From: Legionella genomosp. 1
Lineage (GTDB): Bacteria > Pseudomonadota > Gammaproteobacteria > Legionellales > Legionellaceae
Assembly (NCBI GenBank): GCA_945865355.1
Contig: CAMBDN010000089.1
Coordinates: 1 to 9,153, forward strand
Direction: 5' to 3'
DNA length: 9,153 nucleotides
Shown piece after piece: positions 1 to 6,127 of the stretch (positions within the stretch are counted from its first letter, which is position 1; each line of letters starts with the position of its first letter). The position numbers and the translations under genes were made by a program. The notes beneath the pieces are model-generated. The model had not been told where the DNA came from. It saw only the letters and a program-made list of their open reading frames with translations, and searched no databases.

Positions 1-459
1 TTGTTTTGTAATATGATCTTTGAGTTGGGTCAATAGGGTACTTGCTTGCCTAAGGTTTCCCATTCCCTTCATTTCTATCCCTAGAATACGAAGCTTTTCC
101 ACAGATTCATTGGCAAGACGCTCGCGTAACGCCTTCTGCTCCGGACGCTCAGTAGCAAGAAGCTTGCGTTCATATTCAGCTTTCAATTGAGCTGCTTCTT
201 CACATAGTGTGGTTACTCGAACTAAGCGGTCGGCGTAGTCCCTTTTCAATGCGCCGCTACCTAAAATCCAGCTAGAATCAGCTCTAAAAGATTGCGCTAC
301 TTTTTTTTGGGTATTAGCATGTTCGAGTGCTGCTGTTAGAATTATAGTAGCGGTCGTCAAATCATTTCGGCTAACTGCCAATTTTATCGTTTCATTTTGC
401 TGTTGAAAATATGTCTCGAGTGCTGTTAAGCAATCTACAGCGCTTTGTGCATTTGGCAT
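1..459 (-). CDS. Partial helical protein of unknown function, open at left edge
   Basis: This reading frame starts with ATG at 459 and stays open for 153 codons to the first base of the window, so the C-terminus is missing. A good ribosome binding site (GGAGAG, a few bases upstream) precedes the ATG and decides the start. The visible protein (MPNAQSAVDCLTALE...) has no obvious signal peptide or membrane segment. It is rich in Ala, Leu, Glu, Lys, Arg and Gln. Residues of about 75-130 are strongly charged (CEEAAQLKAEYERKL, then RPEQKALRERLANE), which suggests long amphipathic helices or a coiled coil. I do not recognise a family or catalytic motif. The open frame, the ribosome binding site and the codon use make it a likely real gene. 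Its function is unknown, and it could be a structural, regulatory or secreted helical protein. Confidence 0.72.
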   Translation of the reverse strand, partial: MPNAQSAVDCLTALETYFQQQNETIKLAVSRNDLTTATIILTAALEHANTQKKVAQSFRADSSWILGSGALKRDYADRLVRVTTLCEEAAQLKAEYERKLLATERPEQKALRERLANESVEKLRILGIEMKGMGNLRQASTLLTQLKDHITKQ

Positions 460-660
460 TTCTCTCTCCACAATTACGAGTGATTGGTTAAGCCTAGAAA
501 TAGCTTTGATTTTCATAATGTTGGTAGCTTTCGCTAAGATTCAAAATTTATTTTCTAGGTTATAATCGCGTTTACTTTGATTAATTCGTGATCCGAATGA
601 TATCAATTTGATCATGTCTGTGCAATATTTGAGATAAATTTGGTTTTATTTTAAGCGCTA

Positions 661-688
661 GGAGATCTCACGCTTCGCTCGAGATGAC
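661..688 (-). repeat. Half copy of palindromic intergenic repeat
   Basis: Read on the minus strand, this 28-base unit matches the left arm of the longer element at 2933-2960 at 24 of 28 positions, with the exact shared core GAGCGAAGCG followed by GAGAT. The unit can fold on itself, because ATCTC near one end pairs with GAGAT near the other. The second arm seen in the 2931-3019 copy is not present in the flanking bases, so this appears to be a truncated or half element. Repeats of this style (a GTCATCTCGAGCGAAGCG-like arm) are widely scattered between genes in many bacterial genomes. That last statement is general knowledge, not something this window can show. Confidence 0.6.
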
Positions 689-846
689 ATGAATACTGTT
701 TTTCGTAAGTGCTGTTATTGGTTTTATTTGATCTTATGGGAGACTGGTTTCGGCTAAATAGGGTGATGATTGATGATCAACGAGATGGCGTGGTCTCATG
801 TTTCCAGACACGTTAAAAAAGATGTCAAACTGCAATCAGAGGAGCT

Positions 847-972
847 ATGAGTTGTCCATTGGAGTTTAAGGAAGATGATGTTAGGCCTCTCGGTGTTGTC
901 TGTCAGGAGCTGGCAACAAACGACTTATTGGATATTTTGATTGAACTCAGCTTGAATTTAAACCATCCCTGA
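847..972 (+). CDS. Doubtful 41-residue ORF, possible gene remnant
   Basis: An ATG at 847 follows a strong purine-rich AGAGGAG, though the spacing to the start is only two or three bases, shorter than usual. The product (MSCPLEFKEDDVRPLG...) is short and acidic, with a leucine-rich helical end (ELATNDLLDILIELSL). It has no signal peptide and resembles no family I know. It lies alone in an otherwise non-coding stretch. It may be a real small protein, the remnant of a decayed gene, or chance. Confidence 0.22.
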   Translation: MSCPLEFKEDDVRPLGVVCQELATNDLLDILIELSLNLNHP

Positions 973-1056
973 AAATGCGTACAGGTGAATATATGCTGCA
1001 TATTTTGAGAATGTTTTAAGTTTATCACGTTAGGAAAATGAGGCGGTGCTGTTACA

Positions 1057-1248
1057 CTATATCTTAGGGGTAGACTTATGTTGGTGTTCTATATCGACCT
1101 GATTTAAGTCGGTTTGTGGTTTTGGTTTATTTTTATTTTCTTGTACGGGACCATTGTTATTATCGCCAAAAAAAAGATGCGCGCCAACTAAGAAAATAGC
1201 TGCTTGCACAGTGGCCTTACCGGATTCCTTAAAAGCTCGTCGTAACAT
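1057..1248 (-). CDS. Small putative single-pass membrane protein
   Basis: This 63-residue ORF starts at an ATG preceded by AGGGAA at a normal distance, which supports translation. The protein has a short basic N-terminus (MLRRAFKESGK), one hydrophobic stretch at about residues 13-27 (TVQAAIFLVGAHLFF) and a polar Asn/Lys/Gln/Pro-rich tail with a histidine pair. That layout fits a tiny inner-membrane protein with one helix. The segment is short and includes a His, so a peripheral helix is also possible. I recognise no family. It lies about 200 bases beyond the end of the leftward 470-residue gene, with a weak hairpin between them, so it may have its own promoter. Function is unknown. Confidence 0.45.
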   Translation of the reverse strand: MLRRAFKESGKATVQAAIFLVGAHLFFGDNNNGPVQENKNKPKPQTDLNQVDIEHQHKSTPKI

Positions 1249-1372
1249 AGTTATTCCCTAAATAAAATGACATAGGATAGTTCAGTGTTAGACAGCTTAT
1301 AACACGTAAGAACGTTCGATAATAATACAGAGTCTTCTCTGTTTACTCAATCGATTCTTCATTTTAAATTTA

Positions 1373-1388
1373 TTAGGGTGCCCCCTAA
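1373..1388 (-). terminator. Weak hairpin, possible terminator
   Basis: TTAGGG (1373-1378) pairs with CCCTAA (1383-1388) around a four-base loop. On the minus strand the stem is followed by an AT-rich tail (TAAATTTAAAAT) rather than a clean T run. It lies about 60 bases past the stop of the leftward gene ending at 1450. It could end that transcript, but the stem is only six pairs and the tail is imperfect. Confidence 0.28.
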
Positions 1389-1449
1389 GTTCTTATTAGA
1401 CTAGGAGGCATATATTTTATCGTCAGGGCATGGCCCAAGCGTTTTGGTA

Positions 1450-2862
1450 CTATGGAGAGATTTTGGTGATGATATTTTCGTCTGTGATTTCTTTACCGTC
1501 ATCCGCAAATATTTCCGACATCCAATTGACGATGGGTGTTATTGGCTCTTTATTATTTAGCTCTTTCGTCATGAACTGAAGTAAACCAAATGTCACGCTT
1601 GCGCCTAACATTTTAGGGAACAAACGTCCTTTAAATGTTGAGCCATAAAACTCTGATGTTGATGTAAGCAATCCTTTCTGTTGGATTCCAGGCAGGACCT
1701 CCTTTTTAAAGAAACTATAGCTGTTGGGAACAACAAGGTTACCTTTTTTGTCTAATGTTGTTTCTTTCGTCAAATGATCAGCAGCTTCCGTCAGGGGATG
1801 TGCGAGAACACAATTAATAAGACCCATACTAACGCCACCTAAAAATGCAGCTGTTCTTTCATCAAAGCGATCTGTTGCTAATAACAAATTGTTAATTTTA
1901 TCAGAGCCTACCATTACCGCTCCAAAAGTACCTGCGCTGGTTACTGATCGTAATGAGTAGGCTATCGATGTTAGTTTCATTCTGTTATATAAGGAATTCT
2001 CAAAATTTGATAGGCCAAAACCGGCTAGTTTTGCTCTATTGCTAGCACCATTAGTCAGTAATAAATCCATTTGTGAGAAAAATGGAGTTAAAAACATGGG
2101 GCTAAGAATATACATGCCCCATTTCCCATTCACTAAAACATTAAACTTTTTGCTTTTTTCTGCTTCAATGCTAATTTGCTCACCGGCTTCTAATGAAGTA
2201 GCAAAGGCTGAGATTTCTGTGAGCTCGCTGAGTCCTGCGAGCTCTGCTTGCGCTTGATTAATGTTTTTGCCAGTGACGCTAATAGCGCCCCTCATTTGCC
2301 CTTCAACGACCTTTGATGGAAGCGATCGAGACATGACTCCAAAAAGTGCTAACTTACTGAATTTTTGTCCTGCTTGGTTGTTGGTCAGTATTGCATAGAG
2401 AGGATGTGTGCCTATAGTAATTGCCAAGCTCGTTAATGTCACTTTGCTGGTCATATTTGCTATTGTTAGAGCCGTCGATTCGCTGGTTCTTGAAGAAGGT
2501 ATATTAATAGGAGTGCTGGTCATCGGAGCAACCACAACAGCACTCGATGGAGCAACTGCCTCCGCTATGGGTGCTGATTTTCTGGGCGTTGAGGACCAAA
2601 AGCCTAGGCTCTTATCGAGAACGCTCCCAGGGGGCGGTAAATATAACTCCGCCGCATTTCGGAGCGTATCAGGTTTTGAGATGAAAGATGGTTGCTCTTT
2701 AGTAAGTTGCAGCCAATCAGGGAACAAACTTGGAAAAGCGGTCTTACCCGTCGTTTCGTTGGGAGCGTTTACTCCATCGATGGCAACACTTAATAGTTGT
2801 TGTTTTCGTTCACTTTTGCTCTGCATAATATTATACCAACTTGTGTATTTAATGGGGGACAT
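1450..2862 (-). CDS. 470-aa unrecognised protein, possibly mitochondrial-carrier-like
   Basis: I do not recognise a close family. Residues 1-95 look soluble. Residues 96-135 are Ser/Pro/Ala/Thr-rich and probably a flexible linker. From about 140 there are three similarly organised parts. Part one is a hydrophobic segment with a HPL motif at 153-155, then an Arg/Pro segment at 179-183. Part two is a Pro-containing hydrophobic segment at 250-270, then LYNRMKLTS...SLRSVTSAGTFG at 291-314. Part three is LGGVSMGLIN..LAHPL at 341-357, then YGSTFKGRLFPKMLGASVTFG at 406-426. A GG/Pro helix followed by a 'G..R..P....TFG' helix, three times over, is how mitochondrial carriers are built. However, the usual Px[D/E]xx[K/R] residues are absent, so the relation is a hypothesis. 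The C-terminus is acidic (residues 450-462). The start at 2862 has no clear ribosome binding site, and Met13 (at 2826) is an alternative. There is no signal peptide. The reading frame is intact. Confidence 0.72.
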   Translation of the reverse strand: MSPIKYTSWYNIMQSKSERKQQLLSVAIDGVNAPNETTGKTAFPSLFPDWLQLTKEQPSFISKPDTLRNAAELYLPPPGSVLDKSLGFWSSTPRKSAPIAEAVAPSSAVVVAPMTSTPINIPSSRTSESTALTIANMTSKVTLTSLAITIGTHPLYAILTNNQAGQKFSKLALFGVMSRSLPSKVVEGQMRGAISVTGKNINQAQAELAGLSELTEISAFATSLEAGEQISIEAEKSKKFNVLVNGKWGMYILSPMFLTPFFSQMDLLLTNGASNRAKLAGFGLSNFENSLYNRMKLTSIAYSLRSVTSAGTFGAVMVGSDKINNLLLATDRFDERTAAFLGGVSMGLINCVLAHPLTEAADHLTKETTLDKKGNLVVPNSYSFFKKEVLPGIQQKGLLTSTSEFYGSTFKGRLFPKMLGASVTFGLLQFMTKELNNKEPITPIVNWMSEIFADDGKEITDENIITKISP

Positions 2863-3081
2863 TGTGTGCTCATATTATTAACAGAGAATTAATAATGTGG
2901 TCATTATTTAAATGTATTGTCATGTACTCCACGTTATCTGGAGCGAAGCGAGAGATTTCCTGAATGCTACTCAGCCCTTATGTCGGATATCCTTCGTCCC
3001 AAGCTCCTCTGGATGACGTCTCTGGGGCGTTACACCATGTATTGAGAAAAGATGATGAGTTGAGGTAATAAGGATGGGGGT
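2863..3081. other. Intergenic region where valS would be expected
   Basis: This 219-base gap between holC and the leftward 470-residue gene contains the palindromic repeat and AT-rich sequence on its left. I see no trace of a valS start, and no classic stem plus T-run terminator outside the repeat. A promoter for the leftward gene is likely here, but no strong -35/-10 pair stands out. Confidence 0.45.
2931..3019. repeat. Imperfect palindromic repeat element, about 89 bp
   Basis: The outer ends, ACGTTATCTGGAG at 2931-2943 and CTCTGGATGACGT at 3007-3019, are inverted copies matching at 10 of 13 positions. Inside, the left arm (GGAGCGAAGCGAGAGATTTCC) and the right arm (GGATATCC, then TTCGTCCCAAGCTCC) are looser mirror images around a centre near 2975. 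The left arm also matches the half copy at 661-688. There is no coding capacity, so it resembles a miniature palindromic or MITE-like repeat that could form a long RNA hairpin. It sits between the end of holC and the start of the leftward 470-residue gene, where it might also act as a transcription terminator or mRNA stabiliser for pepA-holC. I saw no obvious target-site duplication. Confidence 0.6.
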
Positions 3082-3522
3082 TTATTGAGGGGTTACATTG
3101 TGCGTATGAAGCTCACATTGGGCCGCGCGATATTCACGGTAATGGTTGCGGCTAAGGTCTTTGGCAGCATCATCGGCAGCCACGATTTCCATTACCCGAC
3201 GGAACCGAGAAAAATAGGGTGGGATGGTTGTGGACATATTAAGCAAGATGTCATTAAAGCCGCGTGGTTCGCTTCCATAACCGATTTGTACGGGTGGGGG
3301 TGGTTCGGGGCCTTCACCTTGTAAATTATGAGGGATGAAACTGTCGTCTTTGTATGTCCATAGCATTTCATCGAGCCGTTCGGCGTTTTCTTGAGATTCG
3401 CAATAAACAAACACTCGGTGACCGCGTAGATATGCCTTTTCTAATAATCGACAGGCGACTAGCCAGACAGCCTGGGGTTGGCTGTCAGATAATAAATAAA
3501 AATCAACGCGAATTTGCGACAT
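3082..3522 (-). CDS. holC: DNA polymerase III, chi subunit
   Basis: HolC is the chi subunit of the DNA polymerase III clamp-loader assembly. With psi (HolD) it links the loader to single-strand DNA-binding protein at the replication fork. The product is 146 residues, against 147 in E. coli. It shows the family pattern: N-terminal strand RVDFYLL, RLLEKAYLRGHRVFVYCES (25-43), the hallmark LDEMLWTYKDDSFIPHNL (50-67), then PPVQIGY and a C-terminal RFRRVMEIVAADD (106-118). The frame is open further upstream to 3603, but that extension reads pepA in another frame and family similarity begins at Met 3522, so that start was chosen. The start overlaps the end of pepA by 20 bases and has no strong ribosome binding site, which suggests translational coupling. 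A PPPP run at 74-77 is a small local oddity. In E. coli valS follows holC, but here a palindromic repeat and an unrelated gene follow. Confidence 0.95.
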   Translation of the reverse strand: MSQIRVDFYLLSDSQPQAVWLVACRLLEKAYLRGHRVFVYCESQENAERLDEMLWTYKDDSFIPHNLQGEGPEPPPPVQIGYGSEPRGFNDILLNMSTTIPPYFSRFRRVMEIVAADDAAKDLSRNHYREYRAAQCELHTHNVTPQ

Positions 3523-4957
3523 GGCATAGCAGCTGAATAAGTAAAGGAACTGGACGACCCGTGGCGTTTCTTTTTTTACCAGAAATCCAAGCGGTTCCGG
3601 CAATGTCTAGATGTGCCCAACGAAATTTTTCGGTGAACCGTGATAAGAAACAGGCGGCAGTGATGCTGCCAGCGGTGCGGTCAAATGTGGCATTCACCAT
3701 ATCAGCTAGGGGACTCTCCAAGGCATCTTCATACTCTTTTTCGATTGGTAGGCGCCAGACCTTGTCATTGCTCTCTAGCGCCGCGGTAGAAATTAATCCG
3801 GCTAACTCATCATCGTTTGTCATAAAGCCTGTATTGATATTCCCTAAAGCGACAATGACTGCTCCGGTCAGGGTAGCTATATCAATGACGAAATGTGGCT
3901 TGAAGCGTTCAGCATAGGTCAATGCATCAGCTAAGACAAGTCGACCTTCTGCATCGGTGTTAATGATTTCAACGGTTTGACCAGACATGGTCGTAATGAT
4001 ATCGCCCGGTCTTATGGCGGTGCCACTTAACATGTTTTCAGCACAAGCAAGCAAGCCAATAACATTGATGGGTAATTTGAGTAACGCACATGCTTTCAGG
4101 GTGCCCAACACACTAGCGGCACCGGCCATATCGTATTTCATTTCAGTCATGGCTTCCGCTGGTTTTAGGGATAGACCGCCTGAATCGAACGTAATGCCCT
4201 TTCCTACAAGGACTATCGGTGCCGTATCACCACCGCCGTTGTATTTGATCTCAATGAATTGAGGTGGCTGGCTACTTCCTTGAGCTACAGCTAGCAGTGC
4301 GCCCATTCCCAGATTTTCCAGTTCGTCTTGGTGCAGAATTTTGCTTTGTAATTGTTGATGTTGCCTTGCAAGTTCTAAAGCTTGTTGTCCAAGATAGGTT
4401 GGGGTGCATATATTAGCTGGCAAATTAGCGAGGTTGCGGGTAAAGCAGATGCTTTCGCCAATGTGCTGTGATGCTTCTATCGTTTTTTTGCTTGCACCAG
4501 GAAGAAAAAATGCAATCGATTCAAGTTGGTATTTTTTAGGTGTTTTGCTTTTAAAGTCGAGTAATTGATAACGTTGGGATTCTATTTTCAATAACATGTG
4601 TTGAACTTGCCAATCAGCCGAGTGTTGGTTCAGCTGTGGCATACAAATCGTTGCGGAAACCACACGTTCTTGCAGGAGGTGCGTGGTAATGTCTGTTATT
4701 TGTTTGGCTAAGTTGGCCGAGGTAAATTGCTCGGGGGTGCCACAATGAACCATCATCAGACCGTGACCATTAACATCAGCTTGCCAGACTTTGTCGCCAT
4801 TTTCTTGTAGCTTGGCGGATAGTCTGGTAATCAGTCCTTGAAGTTGTTTATCGATAGACGCCGCAAATTCAGGTAAGATACGATGGTCGAATATACCAAT
4901 AACCAGGCAATCGTTGGTATTGAGTGTGGGTGTTGATGTTAACCCATAATTCATCAT
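3503..4957 (-). CDS. pepA: Cytosolic leucyl aminopeptidase (M17 family)
   Basis: PepA removes N-terminal amino acids, preferably Leu, from peptides. It is a two-metal enzyme that forms a cytoplasmic hexamer. The 484-residue product has the variable N-terminal domain and, from about residue 165, the catalytic M17 domain. Metal ligands are visible as K253, D258, D276, D335 and E337, and the catalytic residues as K265 and R339. All keep the spacing of the E. coli enzyme (K270, D275, K282, D293, D352, E354, R356). The signature NTDAEGRL is at 333-340. The start is preceded by AGAGGAAG. The second Met is also possible, because two ATG codons are adjacent at 4957 and 4954. It is divergent from lptF and overlaps holC, as in E. 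coli and relatives. E. coli PepA also binds DNA in Xer recombination and carAB control. Nothing here shows whether this protein does. Confidence 0.97.
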   Translation of the reverse strand: MMNYGLTSTPTLNTNDCLVIGIFDHRILPEFAASIDKQLQGLITRLSAKLQENGDKVWQADVNGHGLMMVHCGTPEQFTSANLAKQITDITTHLLQERVVSATICMPQLNQHSADWQVQHMLLKIESQRYQLLDFKSKTPKKYQLESIAFFLPGASKKTIEASQHIGESICFTRNLANLPANICTPTYLGQQALELARQHQQLQSKILHQDELENLGMGALLAVAQGSSQPPQFIEIKYNGGGDTAPIVLVGKGITFDSGGLSLKPAEAMTEMKYDMAGAASVLGTLKACALLKLPINVIGLLACAENMLSGTAIRPGDIITTMSGQTVEIINTDAEGRLVLADALTYAERFKPHFVIDIATLTGAVIVALGNINTGFMTNDDELAGLISTAALESNDKVWRLPIEKEYEDALESPLADMVNATFDRTAGSITAACFLSRFTEKFRWAHLDIAGTAWISGKKRNATGRPVPLLIQLLCHVANSR

Positions 4958-5007
4958 CGCTTCCTCTGTTACGTAAAAACTGGTAGTTTACCTATGGTCC
5001 GAGGAGA

Positions 5008-5036
5008 ATTCTAGCTTGTTGTTACTTTCTATTGAA
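5008..5036 (-). promoter_or_regulatory. Candidate sigma-70-type promoter for pepA-holC
   Basis: On the minus strand TTCAAT (5036-5031) and TAGAAT (5013-5008) are separated by 17 bases. The -10 box matches TATAAT at five of six positions, while the -35 box matches TTGACA at only three. The -10 lies about 50 bases upstream of the pepA start. The same 90-base region must also hold the lptF promoter on the other strand, for which I saw no convincing pair. Confidence 0.35.
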
Positions 5037-5047
5037 CGAGATAAACC

Positions 5048-6127
5048 GTGCTCATTTTTCGTTATTTAGCTAAAGAAGTTTTTGTCACCTTGATCGCACT
5101 AACGACTATTCTATTATTGGTTTTTTTAAGCAATCAATTTGTACTCTATTTGAATCGTGCTGCTAGCGGTGAAATTCCGGGCATGCTGATTATGAAATTA
5201 ATGATGCTTGAGTTGCCGCTGTTAGCCGGGTTGTTATTACCGCTTGGTTTTTATGTGGCGTTGTTGGTCGCCTACGGGCGTTTGTATGCCGATAGCGAGA
5301 TGACGGTGCTACAAGCATGTGGGTATGGGCCAAGGCAACTTCTGCAACATAGTTTTATCATGAGCTCAGTTGTAGCTATTGTGGTGTTGGTTATTATGGT
5401 GTGGGCTAATCCGCTCATTTCTATTGAACGCGCAAAATTATTGAGGAAGCAGGGGATACAAACACTTATTCAGTTGATTGTACCTGGCCGTTTTCGCGAT
5501 GTTTCTAGTGGTCGTCAAGTTTACTATGTTGCTTCGATGAGTCGTGATCACAAAATGGCTAAGGATGTTTTTTTTGCCAAGCTTGCTCAAAAAGATGGAC
5601 ATGAGCAGTGGGATGTTTTGTGGGCAGAGGGTGCTTACGCTGAAACAGATTCTAGCACAAATGAAGATTATGTCATCTTGCAACATGGCCGAGAGTACCA
5701 GGGTTTCCCAGGGCACGCCGATTATCAAAATGCTGAGTTCGATCGTTATAAAGCACGGCTACCCCATCCTACACTTGAAATAAAAGGCGATATTCGTACG
5801 GCTAGTACAGCGAGTTTATGGCCATTAAATAATCCTAATTTGGCAAAATCTGCAGAAATACAATGGCGTTTATCAGTACCGCTGATGGTTTTAGCGTTAA
5901 CATTGGTTGGCGTTCCCTTGAGTCGGGTGAATCCACGCTCAGGTAAGTATGCGAAGTTATTGCCTGCGACAGTGGTTTATATCATTTATGCAAATTTTAT
6001 TTTTGTTGCTCGGAATTGGTTAATGAATGGAAAGACACCGGCATGGCTTGGTATGTGGTGGATTCATCTTCCAGTCATTCTATTGGGGGTAGTGCTTATC
6101 TATCGCAACCAGGCAAAATTATCATGA
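5048..6127 (+). CDS. lptF: LPS export ABC transporter permease LptF
   Basis: LptF pairs with LptG as the inner-membrane permease of the LptB2FG transporter, which extracts lipopolysaccharide and passes it to LptC and the periplasmic bridge. The product is 359 residues, against 366 in E. coli. It begins MLIFRYLAKEV, as the family does. Predicted membrane helices lie at about 12-34, 55-77, 102-122, 274-292, 304-321 and 334-352. The large loop at about 125-270 is the periplasmic beta-jellyroll domain. Family landmarks are LYADSEMTVLQACGYG (79-94) and WRLSVPLMVLAL...VPLSRVNPRSGK (273-300). The start is GTG with only a weak upstream ACGAG, supported mainly by the N-terminal match. The gene is divergent from pepA and overlaps lptG by four bases. 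It lacks its own ATPase domain, as expected. Confidence 0.96.
   Translation: MLIFRYLAKEVFVTLIALTTILLLVFLSNQFVLYLNRAASGEIPGMLIMKLMMLELPLLAGLLLPLGFYVALLVAYGRLYADSEMTVLQACGYGPRQLLQHSFIMSSVVAIVVLVIMVWANPLISIERAKLLRKQGIQTLIQLIVPGRFRDVSSGRQVYYVASMSRDHKMAKDVFFAKLAQKDGHEQWDVLWAEGAYAETDSSTNEDYVILQHGREYQGFPGHADYQNAEFDRYKARLPHPTLEIKGDIRTASTASLWPLNNPNLAKSAEIQWRLSVPLMVLALTLVGVPLSRVNPRSGKYAKLLPATVVYIIYANFIFVARNWLMNGKTPAWLGMWWIHLPVILLGVVLIYRNQAKLS

Larger units (their letters stand above)
460..1056. other. Largely non-coding stretch
   Basis: About 600 AT-rich bases separate two leftward genes. I see no convincing long gene on either strand. The stretch holds a half copy of a palindromic dispersed repeat (661-688) and a doubtful 41-residue rightward ORF (847-972). 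It may also contain the promoter of the leftward gene starting at 459, but I could not find a clear -35/-10 pair. No tRNA-like or rRNA-like sequence was noticed. It may be a decayed region, since short coding-like fragments with many stops appear at 780-975. Confidence 0.5.

Noticed and set aside
561..567. A TATAAT box on the plus strand as a promoter
   Set aside because: There is no good -35 at the right distance and no convincing gene follows within about 280 bases.
765..785. Short TGATGAT/TGATCA repeats
   Set aside because: They are too short and irregular to be a CRISPR, an operator array or a tandem repeat. No regularly spaced repeats exist anywhere in the window.
2408..2881. A 157-residue rightward ORF opposite the 470-residue gene
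   Set aside because: It is antisense to the N-terminal half of a longer, better supported leftward gene. It has no clear ribosome binding site and reads as a shadow frame.
3523..3603. A longer holC reading frame starting at 3603
   Set aside because: The extra 27 residues overlap pepA in another frame and do not resemble HolC. Met at 3522 gives the usual family length and N-terminus.
3561..4262. Rightward ORFs of 91 and 118 residues
   Set aside because: They lie antisense to the catalytic domain of pepA, whose active-site residues are fully conserved, so these are chance frames.
6016..6123. A longer lptG reading frame starting at 6016
   Set aside because: The extra 36 residues lie inside lptF. 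The ATG at 6124 makes an ATGA overlap and begins with the typical LptG sequence.
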